Shown one piece after another: positions 46,413-59,670 of a DNA stretch of 64,000 nt; the stretch's first letter is position 1; every line of letters begins with the position of its first letter. The stretch covers positions 11,674,001-11,738,000 of the forward strand of contig NC_057916.1 in assembly GCF_018873765.1 (NCBI RefSeq), read 5' to 3'. The notes beneath the pieces are model-generated. The model saw nothing but the letters and a program-made list of their open reading frames with translations, was not told where the DNA came from and did no database searches. Source of the stretch: Telopea speciosissima. Lineage: Eukaryota > Streptophyta > Magnoliopsida > Proteales > Proteaceae. The translations under genes were made by a program, and so were the position numbers.

Positions 46413-48016
46413 CTTCATGGTGGTAGTAATGGGTATGAGAGGGATCAAGCCAGAATATTTACTCGATACTACTCAAAACCATTGCTGAGTGTAGAGTTTC
46501 CTCTGCCAAACATGGCTGCTAATGATGGTTTGTTTTTTTTGTGATCAACATCGTTGATCACATGCATCAGAGCTCTCACTGGTATGTATATTGGCTGGCA
46601 AGTAGTGGGTCCTGCTTATCAAATTTTGTATCTACCCCCAGATAAACAGGTGCCTTCCCCACCCTTATTTCTGTACGATATTACCAGAAATTTGAGTTCT
46701 GCCATCTTTTTCCTCTCCTGTCGGTGTACATGTGAGCTTAGTCCTTCTATCTATGTTTTCATCTAGACCTTGGTGTCTCTTATAGTTTAATTGAATTTAG
46801 TTTATTATATTTGCAGCCATCCTCATTTTTTCCGTTTCCCATGCAACCGCCGCACTGCACACTTTTAGAGAAGTAGAGAGGATTATTTTCCCACACCCAC
46901 ATCCATGCCCATGGAATCCACGCTCTCTCCACATTCGATGTCTCTTGGTGGGAAACTACACTCTGTTGCTATTTCTTCTCCTTATATTGATAATTAGGTC
47001 ATTTTGACCATGGGTTTTCTTGTTTTCATTGCTTTTTTTTTTTTCTTTTTTTTTTTTTTTGATAATTTTATTGATTAAGATTTTAATTAATTTATAGTAT
47101 ATTAATAAAAATTAACTTGGGATTAGATAATGTGAACATATCCACTTAACTGCCCATTCTCACAAGTAAATCATTTAATAGTTGTCACCAGCCATATTGA
47201 TACCCTTGAAATTGAACAATTGTAAATCAAATGCCCTCGTATCTGCCCTCGGTTCTGTACCAGAAACAAATCAATAATGGTGAGATAGTTACACTGGCTA
47301 ACGGCTATGCCCACCAAAAAGGCTGGCTGCGTACATTATGACCCTCCTCAGACTCCATGAACGTTTGCGCCTTACACTAGTGCATGTACATGAGATGAAT
47401 TTTTTACAATGGTATTACCCACCGTGGCCCTTTCTGTATGCAAGGGAGACGCTAGAAGCCTTCTCTTTTGGTTAGAAAGTTGAGCTATACAATGAAGTTG
47501 AGAACATTCAATTTTCCTCCACATTGACAGGCGAGAGCTGAAAGGACTTTAATAACTAATGAGCAAGTGCCAAGCAAGCAATGGTAATACATGTAATGAG
47601 CAAATATGCAAGTTAAAAGATGGCAGACTCTACCTGTAAATTTTGGATTTTACCTGGAAAGCGTGGAGGCAATTTGAGGATTAAGGAGTAAAAAGTGAGA
47701 GAAAAAACTTAAAACTTAATTTTTCTCTTCTATTATTAATAAATGAACAGCAAATAATGATGGCCCTGGCACTATATTGATTCTGTCTAACAAATTACAA
47801 ACAGGAAGACTCGATATTTTTAGCTCTATGGATTAACATTGATACAGATTTCATACCCAAACTGGAGGATGTGTATTTATACAAATACAAGCTCATGCAG
47901 GGAAAACCCCATCTAGTACAGAATCATAGGATCTGAGAAAATTAGCCTGAATGGATGGATGGAAATCAACTTGGGAAGCTCTCGAATCAAGTCTCAAATT
48001 GATCCTCAATTGTTTT
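46413..48016. other. Region between convergent kinase and TBC genes
   Basis: Contains the 3' flanks of both genes, T-rich runs at 47032-47061, and the SINE fragment at 47323-47368. No other gene is recognised. Confidence 0.5.
47323..47368 (+). mobile_element. Au-like SINE internal fragment
   Basis: GGCTGCGTACATTATGACCC followed by TCCTCAGACTCC matches the middle of the Au-type SINE body. Ends are missing. Confidence 0.6.
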
Positions 48017-51000
48017 CTATTTATCTTGCTCTTGCTGGCCATTCATGTCCTGTGGCATAACTGTGCTCTGAATTGACTCATTGGAGTTGCCCTCACTTGG
48101 ATCCTCACCATTTCTCAATTTCCCCTGTTACATTCAATAAATCAACGCATATTACATCCAAAAAGGAAGTTCTTCAGCATATTATCCATCACTAAGCCAT
48201 AATTTTAAATTCAAGAAATTAACTCAGTAAGTTGATTAGCTGTCAATAGGGAATTAGTAATTACTGATGAAATACAAAAGAATATAATTAGTATATTTCA
48301 TTCACGTACTTCTTGGATGGCAGAATAAAAGAGGGGAGAATAAAGAGAGAGGGAATGAGAATAACGAAATCATAGAGAAGAGAGATCCAAGGAAGAAAAA
48401 AGTAGATGATGATAAACAAGTAAGGAGTTGCCGGGGTTTGGGGCAGTGCTTTTGAAAGGATTGATAACCACCCCCCCCCCCCTTTTTTTATTTTTATAAA
48501 CTGCCTAATATGTTGAGAGCAAAGAGCTCACCTATCCACTTGTTGATCCACCAAGGCGAGCAACCAATCCAAAGGGAATGAAAGGAAGGCAGAAAAATCG
48601 CATGCAGAAAGATAGAGAGAGAGAGAGAGGAAGGGAGAGAGAATCAGAATTGAAAAGCAGGGTGGAGAGACAATTGGAGAGATAAAGAAACAATACAGAC
48701 TGGGTGAGAGAACAAATCATAGGGGACAAGAGAATGGAGAAAGGGAAAGTCTCAGAGAGAGGTCATTGAGAAACGAAACCATAACATTAGACCAATGAAT
48801 CAGGTTATGACAAGGAGTTGTAGGGTTGGGATTTTTAACCAGAAAAAGGAAGAACACAAGCACATGCGCTACACCACGCACAAACGCACGCACACACATG
48901 CACACGCATGCACAACATGCCTGCATGTGCACATACACATGCACCAGATTTTAAGTTTTTTTCTTTTATAATTTAAACAAGTAGATGGGCCGGCAAGGGG
49001 GAGTTGTAGAGGTTGGCTGATTGCTGATTTTAAATTCTTTCTATGATTTAAACCTGTAGGGATGAGTTGGCCGATTTTAAGGTTTTCTTTTATAATCTAA
49101 ATCCAACATAATGAGTGAGGGCAACCTCCCAAGTCCCAGGTGGATTGGCAAAGTTTTCCTATCCAATTGGTTGATCCTCCAAGTTAAAAACCAATCCAAA
49201 GGAAGTCAATAGGACAAACCAAAAAATCTAACCTTGTTCCTGTCACGCCAGGCAAGTCCAAATGGTCTAGAAAGCAAACCGACTTTTCTTGTGGGTATGT
49301 CCTGTACAGGTTCCTGATGCACCGATCTACAACACATACAACCTTCAATAAACAGCAATTGTACGAGGCATGATTTATGGAGAGGAAGAACAGTATCTAA
49401 TGTTATTCCTCTTTGTTTCCTTTTTTTTTTATTTTCTATTTTTCTTATATAGAACATCAGTATCTAAAACTCTAAACCAAGTACAAATAAACCCCATGCC
49501 CATAAAAGAAACAATACACCTATTTTACACTTTGTGAGCACAAAATAGGTTCCTCTCCCCATGCATGTTTTTTCCTTCTTTTGGAAACACTGATGTTCAC
49601 AGATATAGTCATCAGCGATCCAGAGAGCATTTATAACAAAGGAAAAGGCTACGCACGCCGCCAGGATGCTCAGCATGTGTCATCCTCTCCACCCCCCCCC
49701 TTCTGGAAAAGACCCCCTTGCCCTCCTATGTCCAGCCTTGTGATTGGTGTATGACGCTAGCGAACCGAAAGCTGGTGGCATACCCAACCCTCTCCCTTAT
49801 AACAATTAAATAATTTCAGAAATGTACCTGGGAGATTGTAGTGCTTTAACTTGGCCAGATTGGTATTGCAACGTAGCTTCCAGCATTGTTTCTGCCATGA
49901 CTGCCCGCTTTTCCATTTGTGCAAGTGATGCCATGGCCTCCTCATATTTTTCCTGCATCCATCTGGTTCTTGTAAGACTAGACTAGATAAAAAATGAAAA
50001 ACAGAATATTAGAGGAGACACTATATCTAGAAATCTCAGTTTAGTGCAGCTGGAGAGCCACAGAACCCTACCAAACTACAAGGGCAAACCACATGAGCAA
50101 TGAACAACAAGGCTAAGCATCTCTTGGTATTAAAATACAAGGAATTGGAAGAAGGAGCTGTTTCTGTATCATTCTGTTGAATAATGTAAACCAGAATACC
50201 GTGGGGGTATTCTGGTTTTTTTGGGAAGTTTATTTTATGTTTTAAGTCTGTTTTGTTACTGCCTAGCTATGTCGGCTATGGCAGGGGTATTTTAGTCCTG
50301 TATTTTTATTGTTAAGCATTATAAATAAGGTACCTGGGTGATCACAATCGATCATTCAAGCTCTCTCAATTCTGGTTTTGAAAATCGAGGTGGTCTTAAA
50401 ACCCTAGCTCTGATACCATGTTCGAAACCAGAATATCAGAACCAGAATTGAGAAAGCTTGAATGATCGATTGTGATCACCCAGGCACCTTTATTTATAAT
50501 GCTTAACAATAAAAATACAGGACTAAAATACCCCTGCCATAGCCGACATAGCTAGGCAGTAACAAAACAAACTTAAAGCATAAAATAAACTTCCCAAAAA
50601 GACCAGAATACCCCCCACAGTATTCTGGTTTACATTATTCAACAAATTCTTAAAAAAATTTAAGGCAAAAGGTTTGGTCTAGATTGACCTTTGCCAAATT
50701 TTCAGACTCAAATTCAATCATTTACCCCCACCCCATGCATGTCCATGCCCCCCCCCAGTAGTCCTGTCCTTTTGGTAATTCCTAGACGATGCTTTGTTTT
50801 GCCACTTGGCCAACTCCAAAATACTGGACGTGTGAGCAGGTGGTCTACTTGTCTACAAAATTTCGGCTCCATCGGAGCTGCCACATGGAAGAGCTGAATG
50901 CATACCCATGGCTTCCTTGTACAGGCCTGCCAAGCATGATTATCGCTCCCAAATTTAAAAAGGACAAACCTTTCCATTGTTTAGGGTTGCAATGGATTTG

Positions 51001-54000
51001 CAAGCAACAACAGCAGGAGCATTATGGACACCGTGGTGATCACTAACCAGTAGTGACCAAAAAGCAAGAGTGTAAATTTTGGACCAGACTCTGGACCCAC
51101 CCAATAGCTTATTGGGCCGGTTCTGAAACAATTGATTAGGTTGTGTGTCCGGGCCAACGAGACCATGTCTCATGGGGTTCATTCTTACAGCTCATAGCCA
51201 ATCTAATCTCCCCCCACCATACCCCCTCCAGCTTTCGCAACATGCTCGCATTCGTTCAATTACAACCGGAGGTTTTCATCTTTGCCACCGTTGTTAAAGC
51301 TTGTGCTAGCGAAGATGCCGTCAATCAAGACAGAGAGAAGTGATGCTTTTCTGCCTCCATGGCGGAGATTGCCATCCTTTTACTCTTGGGTTACCAGCCC
51401 TGGAGATGACTGAAGACAATAGAGGAACTGAGGAAGAGGCAAAGAGCCAAACCTTGTGAAGGTGAAGGGAGGAGAACTGGATCTGGTCTGTTTTTTGATA
51501 TTCTATTGCAGTTTATTATTGATTATTCTGGTTAGTTCTCAATCCTACCTTATATGTTGGATTCAAACCTCGACTTTCCAATCAAGTTAAGCTCTCTCTC
51601 TCTCTCTCTCTCTCTGTTTTCTCCTCTCTGTGATACTCTTTTTTTCGCCTTTTCTGTGGGCTGTTGCAGGTATTGAATCAAGGTAATTTGTAGCTGCTGT
51701 AGGGCGGGAACAGTCCTGATCTACCTCACATTCTGGTTTGTAAGTAAAATAATCTGTTTTTACATCTCAAATCCTGATATTAGTTACTGAACACTTCTAT
51801 CTGATGGTAGAATTGTTAGTCAGTTTCAGATTCATATTCTGTGTAAACCAGTATTGTTTTGTCAGTCTATTTCATATTCTGTTACTTTGTTTCTATTCAT
51901 ATTCCTGCCTTGCTTAGTAAAATAAACCAGGATCTGAAACCAGTACCAGCGATTGTGAAGAGAGAGAGAATGGGAGAGAGGATGTGGTGAACACGATAGA
52001 ATCAGTCTGTCTATCGTGGACTGCCTATGATGTTTTTATATTAGCAAATAAGGAGTAAACCTTGTACAAGACCAAGACCAAGACCAAAAGTAGACTTCAA
52101 CAAGGAAACTAAATATATCCTAACAAGGAAACTAAGACTAACAACTACATCACAATAGGGACTTAGGGACACACCCCCTATCGTGAGTAGTCTGTAACAC
52201 AGATCTGATCTCTGCTATTCTTTTCTCTGATTTTTATATTTGGAATTATGTTTAGCTCTACATCTGTTAATTACAACAGAACTTCCCTGTCAATTGAATC
52301 AGCTTACTATTATTCTGCCATTACTTGACTGTAACATGCATTAGTTTTCCAAGGAACCTCTGCATCTGGGATTTATTACAGTATGGGTTCTCAGTTTGCA
52401 TTAAGACCTAGGGACACTACCATTAGAGTAATTCAATCAAATGGGATCCTCAATGCCATTAACTATAATTTAGAACTTCTTGCCCGGTGCCTGGGGCCGA
52501 TTAGCAACCGGAACCGGCCCACCATTAGTCAATGGTCCTGGATCTCGGTTTTGGAACTGGTTAGCTTATGGCCCAGTTTTGGTCCCGATCCCTTAGGGCC
52601 GGAACCGTTAAAGGAACCAGACCAATAGCCCAGAACTAGACCAATTTACACCCCTACCATAAAGCAGAGTTACTGATGAAGAACCAGGGAAGTAACATGG
52701 ACTTGGTAATCATGGATTTATTTGGAGGCTATTTTCAAATGTTAAAAAATAGGTGATAATTATATTTCTATGGAGTTAATATTACTATAATGGTCTTCCT
52801 TAAGGATTATCTAGGTCTATGTTAATTCTGTATTTTTTGGTAAATCCAGTCTTTACTATTTATAGTATGTCTCATTCTACTTCTTGTTCAATTTAGTTCT
52901 CTTTAATTTGAGTAGTTTAGAAAGTTCAGATGAGATGGTAATTTACAGTATTTGGATTTCTCATTTTAGGTGGAGCTTTAAGTGACAATTTTAAATATAG
53001 TGCTACAAGTCAGAAACATGGACATGTTAATTTTGTTCCTTTTTTGAGGAAGGCACATGATTGGAGATTAATAAAATTTTGTTTATAGCAATCTCTCTTC
53101 TCTTATCTTCACATAACCTGTGTGGCAATTTATCTTCACTAATCTTGTTCATCCCTCTTCATATTCCTGTTCTTCTTTTTTCTATTAGAGTTCTTCCCTC
53201 TTCATCAATTTCTTGGAAAACCTAATTCACGTTCACCTCATCTGGCTTCTAAAAGCTATTTCAAACCCTGTAATATTTGCTCTAGGATAGTAAGGTTCCT
53301 ATAGCATTACCTATTTCACCCTCAACATCTATTACCTCAACATATTCTCTAATATGGGCCTGCCGCTTCTATAATATGTGGCAATGACAATGGGCAAATA
53401 AAACCAAGAGCTTTTTGGTCACCAAATTGTTTAGGATTTGTTATGATTATTGCCAGGGTCTGATCATTGCCAGGGTCAGGGTCAGGGTCAGCGTCACCTC
53501 TGATGAAGAAAATTTTCTACGGCCCAGACTCACCAGGTCCAGGTCAGATTAGCTTATGAAATGGGCAAGTCCCTCAAATGCTTGGCGGGGTGGTTCAGGT
53601 TAGGGATGGGCAATATTTAATGCTGCTCATAAATTGGAAAAATCTGCCCCAAACTTGATCTGTTGCATCATTTTGATACTAAGCAACCCTGCCTGAGCTT
53701 TTACTTAAAGAAATACAGATGGTCTTTTTTCTGCCCACAGTATATGCATAACTGACAATCATATTCAAAATCTGTGAAGATTGGCATCAGTTTCATCAAC
53801 CTATCAGCTCAGAGATATTCACATGGGAAACACCTCCAATCATTCAAAACCACCAGTGTGTTAAGAACGAACCTGAAGGATGTTGGCAGCATATCTTTGA
53901 GCAGCCGCATCTTGCTCAGCAAATCTACGAGCATCTTCGGTCACCTTTTGTTCTTGTTCCATCCGCATTAGAACCTGTGTTAAAATTGGACCAATAATAA

Positions 54001-57000
54001 ATTAACATGAGAAAAAAAATAGCAATAATATATGGTTAGACCAGGACAAAACCACTGAACAGGGAAAAAGATAATTTCAGAGTTGTTAAAGCTTTTAAAA
54101 TGCATAAGATTATAAAGTCACTGTACAAACCATTTAAGCATCTTTTTCAAGTTTTATTCTTGGAGTTTCCTAAGCAGGGAAATGGAAAGGAAATATCAAC
54201 AGGAATAAAAGGGTGGGGGTAGGTAAGTTCAGCAAGTTCTAACATTGAATCCAAAGCCAATCAGGCAGTAAAATTAAAACGGAAGAAAGTTTAACTTTTA
54301 GTCATGTACAATCACTCCTGCATAATTCCCATTTGTAAGGGAATTACATTAGCTACAAGTATCCTGAACAAATACCACAGGAAATGCATTCCTTGCAAGT
54401 TGCAATTATGTAACATCGTACAGAAAGTATGAGGAGAGGTGTCGTAGTGCTACCTCCATCATTGAGCGCATCAAAGGATGGGTAAGAGAGATTCAGTTAC
54501 CCTCCAAGATTGGCAGGTTGGAATCCCCTAGGAATACCTTAATTCTACAGTGTTTTGGCCTTGTGTCTACAGATGCAAAGCTGAAACGGCCCCTCCCTAT
54601 CTATTGGTGTCCCCCGGTTCTATCTGTGAAGCTTAATGTAGATGGAGCCTGCAAAGGAAACCCCGGACTTGGTGCTGGAGGAGGGGTGATTAGGGATTAG
54701 AGTGGCATGGTGCTGGCAGCCTTTGCAAATTCCTATGGGGAGTGCACTAATTCCATGGCGGAACTCAGAGCGTTAAGGGACGGCTTGGAATTATGCCAGG
54801 AGCTCGGCCTTAAGGACGTGGTGGTAAACTCTGACTCGGCTACTGCAGTTAGTATAGTCAACCTCAAGAGATGTAACTTATGGAAGGGATGGTACTGGTT
54901 CCAAGATGTTTTGGCACTTGTCTCTTGGACTCGGGCCACTGTGTCTTTTGCCTTTCGGGAAAGCAACAGAGCGGCAGACTGGCTGGCTAGGCACGCTTGT
55001 GATACAGGCGCTTCCTTCACCTACCACCAGGACAGCCTGCCTGGGGGGGGGATTTGCAAGTATTATTAGGGAAGACAAGGCTGGTATGCCGGTCTTCAGG
55101 TTCTAGCACAGGGGCTTGCTTGTATGGGGAGCTTCACTAAGAGAGTCTCTGAGCGATTAAGTGATCTGGTTTGGGGTAAGGCGGGCTGTCCCCCCCTTGT
55201 ATTCTTTGATTCTTTTTGGTTAATTAATAAAATACTAGGGGCTGCCCCGGGTCCCAGATAATATTCGGGTTTTTAAAAAAAAAAAAAAACATCGTACAGA
55301 AAGGGACAACAGATAAGAGGATGGATAAAAACCTGAAGCATTGCACGTTCTTGTTCCTGCTTATCTGCAATAGCCTGCTGCAGTTCAGCTACCTCTTGCT
55401 CCAACTGCTCAACCTGTAAAGCAGAAAAGAGATCATCTGGTCTTTTAAGCAATAAAGCTAGGTTAATTGTTCACGTAAATAGATTTTCTCGCAAGAAGTG
55501 GGAAGGGAGAGGTAGAGAGAAGAACAAACAAGAACTGCCAAGAATGCCAGAATTCAGCCTTAGAACATCTGTTTTTGCAGATATAGCCTGTTAGGTAGTT
55601 TTCCAATAATAGCGTTCATATTTGTTTTACTCCACTTTATTCCTTGTTATTCCATTAAGGACACTTGTGCACCTTTCTATTATGTTGTATTTACATGATT
55701 TGGACTGTAAAGAAAGTAGAATTTCAAAACACATAGCCGTCCATGCTCAGAGAATAATATTCCCTAAGCCGGCAGAATCTGCCACATGGGAGTAAATAGG
55801 CACTGAAATTTTGTGTACAGTTCCACCTCAGCCCCGAGGCACTTCGCCAAAGGCAGAACAAAGCTTTGAAAAGTAGTGAAAGTTAACACGCTGAAAAATG
55901 ATTTGCGGGCTGAAAATAAGAACGTGAAAGTCAAATAGACAGCAGGCAGTACAGTTCAGTTGTGCCAAAAAAAACAGATAGTGACCAGTCCAGTGGGTCC
56001 CAATCTACTCAATTGTCAGAACGGAAACATCAGCATTCATCAAGCTCAAAATAGCTGAGCAACCAAAAAAAAAAGCTTCCCAACAACCCCTGCTTGGAAA
56101 CCTTTTCCTCAAAAACACAAGGTGCTAAGAAATTCCATTTGCATATCCTCGTGATTCAGTAGACATTCTCATTCAATTAGTATAATCGTAATCAATTTAA
56201 ATATTATAAAAACATCAAACAATGAAAAGAAACAACTATGGAATAAGATTAGAAGAACCATAGATTTTCATTACTAGTAAAATGAGATGGGTGTGAATAA
56301 GATCAAGTGAAAATAGCCAAAAGTGCAACAAAAAAAACACACATTATATTGACAATTAACTCTAAGGATTTGGTTGTAATGTGAATTGTTGTGGACCCCA
56401 TTCCTTTTCTTTTCTTTCTTTTCTTTTTTTTTTGGGGGGGGGGGGTGACATTTTCACTTAAATGACTTCCACTTGCAAAAAATTAAAGAGGAAAATACTT
56501 TCTATGTCATGTTCCGCACATATTTGTCAGACCACTCTACATCAACTCTACTTCCAAGTAAATACGCCCATTGAAAAAATTCTTTATCATTTTCGTTTTC
56601 ATTTCACCTTCCTTAATTTGAAAGATGATTTTTTTATGTTACGCACTGCAGCTCAGATATAACCTAACAGCATTGCAGGTGTGTCAAAAGACTTAATTAT
56701 TTGAAAAGCATCTAAGTATTGAGCAATTCAGATTCTCCACAGTCAACTCAAGAGGGATCTTTCCCTTGTGTTTTGGCCACAACTTTTTTCATGTGGAAAC
56801 AGAATTATATTTCATCATTTTTATTTAGTTTTTGGCTCTATTGTTTGCATTGTACTTTTTTTTTCCAAACATGGTACCAAGTTATCTTGATGGTATTTAG
56901 ATAGTTAGGTTTAAATCAAACTATCAAAGTTAGAGGTCCACGATGTACAGGATTTTTTATATGTAAGCTTTCCACTACTTGTTTGTCATATATTAATGGA

Positions 57001-58324
57001 AATATTTGCTTACCCGTTTAGAAGTTCTACCAAAATCCTGTAGAAGGTTTGATATTTTCATAAGATAGGAATGCTTTTAGAGGGATACTGGATTGATTTG
57101 AACAAATTAATTCATCTACCATTTCAGTCTTCAGTGATTATGTTTGCTGATTCATTCTTGTTTCCTCATAGCCTACAACCAGTAAGCAAAAGCCCCATCA
57201 TTCCGTAGTCCAGACACGAATTTCAATAATCCAACAATCTTTCACCTCATTCCAACAATAAACCCAAATACACACTACGTAGAATCTGTTCACCTTTAAT
57301 CTACACAAATTCAGTTCAAATCCCCTAAACCTGTACCTACACCTCTAAACCTGTATGCTTTCAAGGCTTCAACTTTACCATAAATTTAAACTAAGACAAT
57401 GCGGTATCTGCCATTATTTAAGCACCAAAACCTTGTATTTACAACCAGCCAACCTCTAAACCCTAATCAGTGGTCTAATCTCTAGCTTCCATAAGCTAGT
57501 TTACTGATTTTTATGCAGATTCATTTTCCATGTTAACCAGAGCAGCTGAGGTGGCCAATCTCATACCAAATAGCCAAACCAATTTAATTAGTTAGCACCC
57601 ATCTTAACAGTGATATGTCAGCTTCATGGCCATTGGCCAACCAGTACTGTACACTTAATACATTAAATGTTTGGAAGTAAACTAATGAAGGCATGCAAAG
57701 CAATACAATGAGAAAGAAAAATATGTCCAAAATCCCTAATGAAGTGTACATAGGCATGCAAAGCAAATACAAGTTTATAATCAGACATAAATTTGAGTTG
57801 AAATCATGCTGCATTTTGAGGATTTAAGCCACACAGTACATGCTGCTTTCAAATTTAACATGATGACCAACATAGTTGTCAAGGCGGCAGCCAGGGACCT
57901 AGGTGACCATATCGTGAATAGGAAAAACATCCATTTAGGTTTGGATCTTAGGGCTTATACTTCATGACTAACTTCGTAATGTCATGGAGTATATCATTGC
58001 ATTGTAATATAGTGTACAATATCATATATATGAAATAAATTAGTGGATGAATATGGTGCCACAGCCTAGGTCAATAGCTCACCAAGGCGCACAAGGTGAT
58101 GTCTTGCCCACCTAGACGAGCACCATATTCACTAAAATAAGGTGGTCTCACTCCTTGGTCATCCCAACTCACCTTGACAACTATTATGACCACAAAACTG
58201 AAACATAGAACATTGAACAAATAATTATTTTGTCTGAACATGCTTTAGATATACCCTTGCACTTAATTGCCGGCGGTTATCCTGCTTAACCATCTCCATG
58301 AGTGCTGTCTCCAGCTCTTCAGCT
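48017..58324 (-). CDS. Rab-GAP/TBC domain protein, C-terminal coiled-coil part (5' end outside window)
   Basis: TBC proteins stimulate GTP hydrolysis by Rab GTPases in vesicle traffic. Only the last six coding exons lie here: 58324-58255, 55413-55333, 53974-53873, 49952-49828, 49326-49233, 48124-48017 (stop TAG 48019-48017). All borders are GT-AG and phases agree; together about 192 aa. The reading is AEELETALMEMVKQDNRRQL, then VEQLEQEVAELQQAIADKQE, MEQEQKVTEDARRFAEQDAA, EKYEEAMASLAQMEKRAVMA and LLSRPFGLAWRDRNKG. This highly charged coiled coil with the RPFG.GWRDRNK tail is typical of plant EVI5-like TBC proteins. The catalytic TBC domain (Arg and Gln fingers) must lie beyond 58324 on the right, where the sequence is transposon-filled. 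Introns hold a LINE, MITEs and an inverted-LTR structure. Confidence 0.9.
49953..53872 (-). other. 3.9-kb TBC gene intron
   Basis: Intron between two coiled-coil exons. It contains the inverted-LTR palindrome (50175-50644), a (CT)n run at about 51592-51615, repeated ACCAAG units near 52070, and at 52470-52665 a GC-rich remnant ending CAATTTACACCCCTA, which resembles one end of a hAT MITE. The rest is unassigned. Confidence 0.7.
50175..50644. mobile_element. Palindromic insertion of two inverted LTRs
   Basis: The right half is an LTR-like unit 50419-50644 (226 bp; on minus TGTTGAATAATG to TTTCGAACA), directly followed on the minus strand by a Met-tRNA-type primer-binding site TGGTATCAGAGC (50418-50407). 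The left half, 50175-50380, is the same LTR in the opposite orientation, lacking its last 20 or so bases, with about eight or nine differences. A 26-bp leader separates them. Flanks CATTC and AATTC match at 4 of 5. No coding sequence is left. See findings. Confidence 0.82.
54428..55287 (+). mobile_element. 5'-truncated L1-type LINE with RNase H, perfect 16-bp target duplication
   Basis: The coding remnant, about 54467-55069, shows [42 protein letters not shown] and RAADWLARHA: a LINE ribonuclease H domain with its Asp-Glu-Asp positions. An in-frame TAG at 54698-54700 breaks it. The 3' end carries the family tail GGGTCCCAGATAATATTCGG and a 15-nt A run. AACATCGTACAGAAAG is repeated at 54412-54427 and 55288-55303. 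It lies antisense to the TBC gene in the intron between exons 53974 and 55333. Confidence 0.93.
57871..58185. mobile_element. hAT-like MITE, CATAGTTGTCA family
   Basis: The left end CATAGTTGTCAAGGCGG and the inverted right end AATAGTTGTCAAGGTGA match over most of 17 bp. Flanks ATGACCAA (57863-57870) and ATGACCAC (58186-58193) match at 7 of 8. 315 bp, no coding, in a TBC gene intron. Confidence 0.8.
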
Positions 58325-59204
58325 CTGCAAAGATCAGGATCCATGTTGAACTTCTGTAATCTAATAAATGATAGTTAAGAAAAATATAATGTCACAAGAG
58401 AAATATATCAAATTATAATCAGGGAAGTTGTTCTCAGAATTTCCACTTGGACATATTTTAGACATCATTCAGCACTTAAGTCTAAAACCGTGGTTCAAGC
58501 AACCTTCCATATGGATACACCAAATGATTCAGACGTAAAGGATGAGGATTCCAGGTTGCTCGCACAAACTCATCCTACATGAAAAGCCATTGTAGGACAT
58601 TACAGATGATAGATGTTCCAAGAAGACTAAGTACATTGAAATTCTTTTTGCAAAAAAGCATGGTAAAGAATGATGAACTGATTGACCATTACACTTTAAA
58701 AGAAACCTCCAACTTTGGCTGTCTAGGGGATGCGGAAGCATCTTTATTTTTTTAAATTTTTATAAATATAAGCATCTTTGTTTTAGCTTTGATAGTTTAC
58801 TATTTCTAGTAATAAAAGCTTACTTTCAATGGTAAATGTAAATCGGTAAACCAAATATTTGTAGTGAGTACAATTTTACTTATTTTAGTATTTTTTATTT
58901 TAATTTTAAGTCATATAGTAAATAATATTACTTGGGGCTCTGTCAAAGTGTCGAAAAACATCAGTAGGCTCACATCCATGTTTCTTCATCGGAACAGACA
59001 TGATGTAGGAAATGGAGAAGAAAGTTTTTGGGAGGACTTGAGTTGGGGGGAGGTTGCTTTGAAAGATCTTTATCCGAAGCTGTGTTCACATTCCTTGGGT
59101 GTTCGCTGAAGATGTCAAGAAGTTCAAATGAATTGGGCATCATCTCCTTTTAAAAGGAAAGGGAAGCTTCTGTGGAAAGGAGTATTAATAGCTTCGTATT
59201 GATG

Positions 59205-59668
59205 TATCATGTATTTTTTTTTTTGGTGAATAAATAAATTACCAAAACCCAGAAGGGGGCAGGGAGAAGAAGGGGGGGGGAATATACAAGAGAGAAGGGA
59301 AAAAAAAGGGGAGGAGAACAAAGAACAAGCAACCCGACCTACGCAGAGGTGGGAGACTACAAGAGAGACGAATCAAGACCCCAGGATACAACAATATGTC
59401 TGTTCCTTGGGGTATCCAAAAAGTGCCTGTGGCGAATAAAACTGAGCTTACAGGAAACATCGAAGGAGATGGCTTTCCAAATCAAATCAAAAGATCGAAA
59501 GTTGGAAGTCCATCTCTTGAGGTTCCTTTCCATCCAGATATGGTAAATAGCAGTGTCAAAAACAAGCTTTCCAATAGTGTCACAGATAGTGGTCCCTGAG
59601 AAGGCAATGTCCAACCAGAGCCATTCTCGATCAAAGGCTAGGGGTCTTCTGCAACGGGGCCAGATCGT
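59205..59668 (-). mobile_element. Second LINE 3' fragment, inserted in the + strand LINE
   Basis: The minus strand at 59686-59357 encodes the LINE RT tail (DREWLWLDIAFSGTTI, AIYHIWMERNLKRW). The 3' end reads GGTTTTGGTAATTTATTTAT followed by a poly-A run (poly-T at 59212-59225 on +). Its 5' limit is approximate. Confidence 0.7.
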
Positions 59669-59670
59669 TG

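Noticed and set aside
48600-48730. GA-rich minus-strand frame with Ser/Leu repeats
   Set aside because: Low-complexity GAGAGA tract in a TBC intron; no conservation pattern.
52380-52670. Possible complete hAT MITE (right end CAATTTACACCCCTA)
   Set aside because: No matching left end or duplication could be found, so it is only noted as a remnant in the intron entry.
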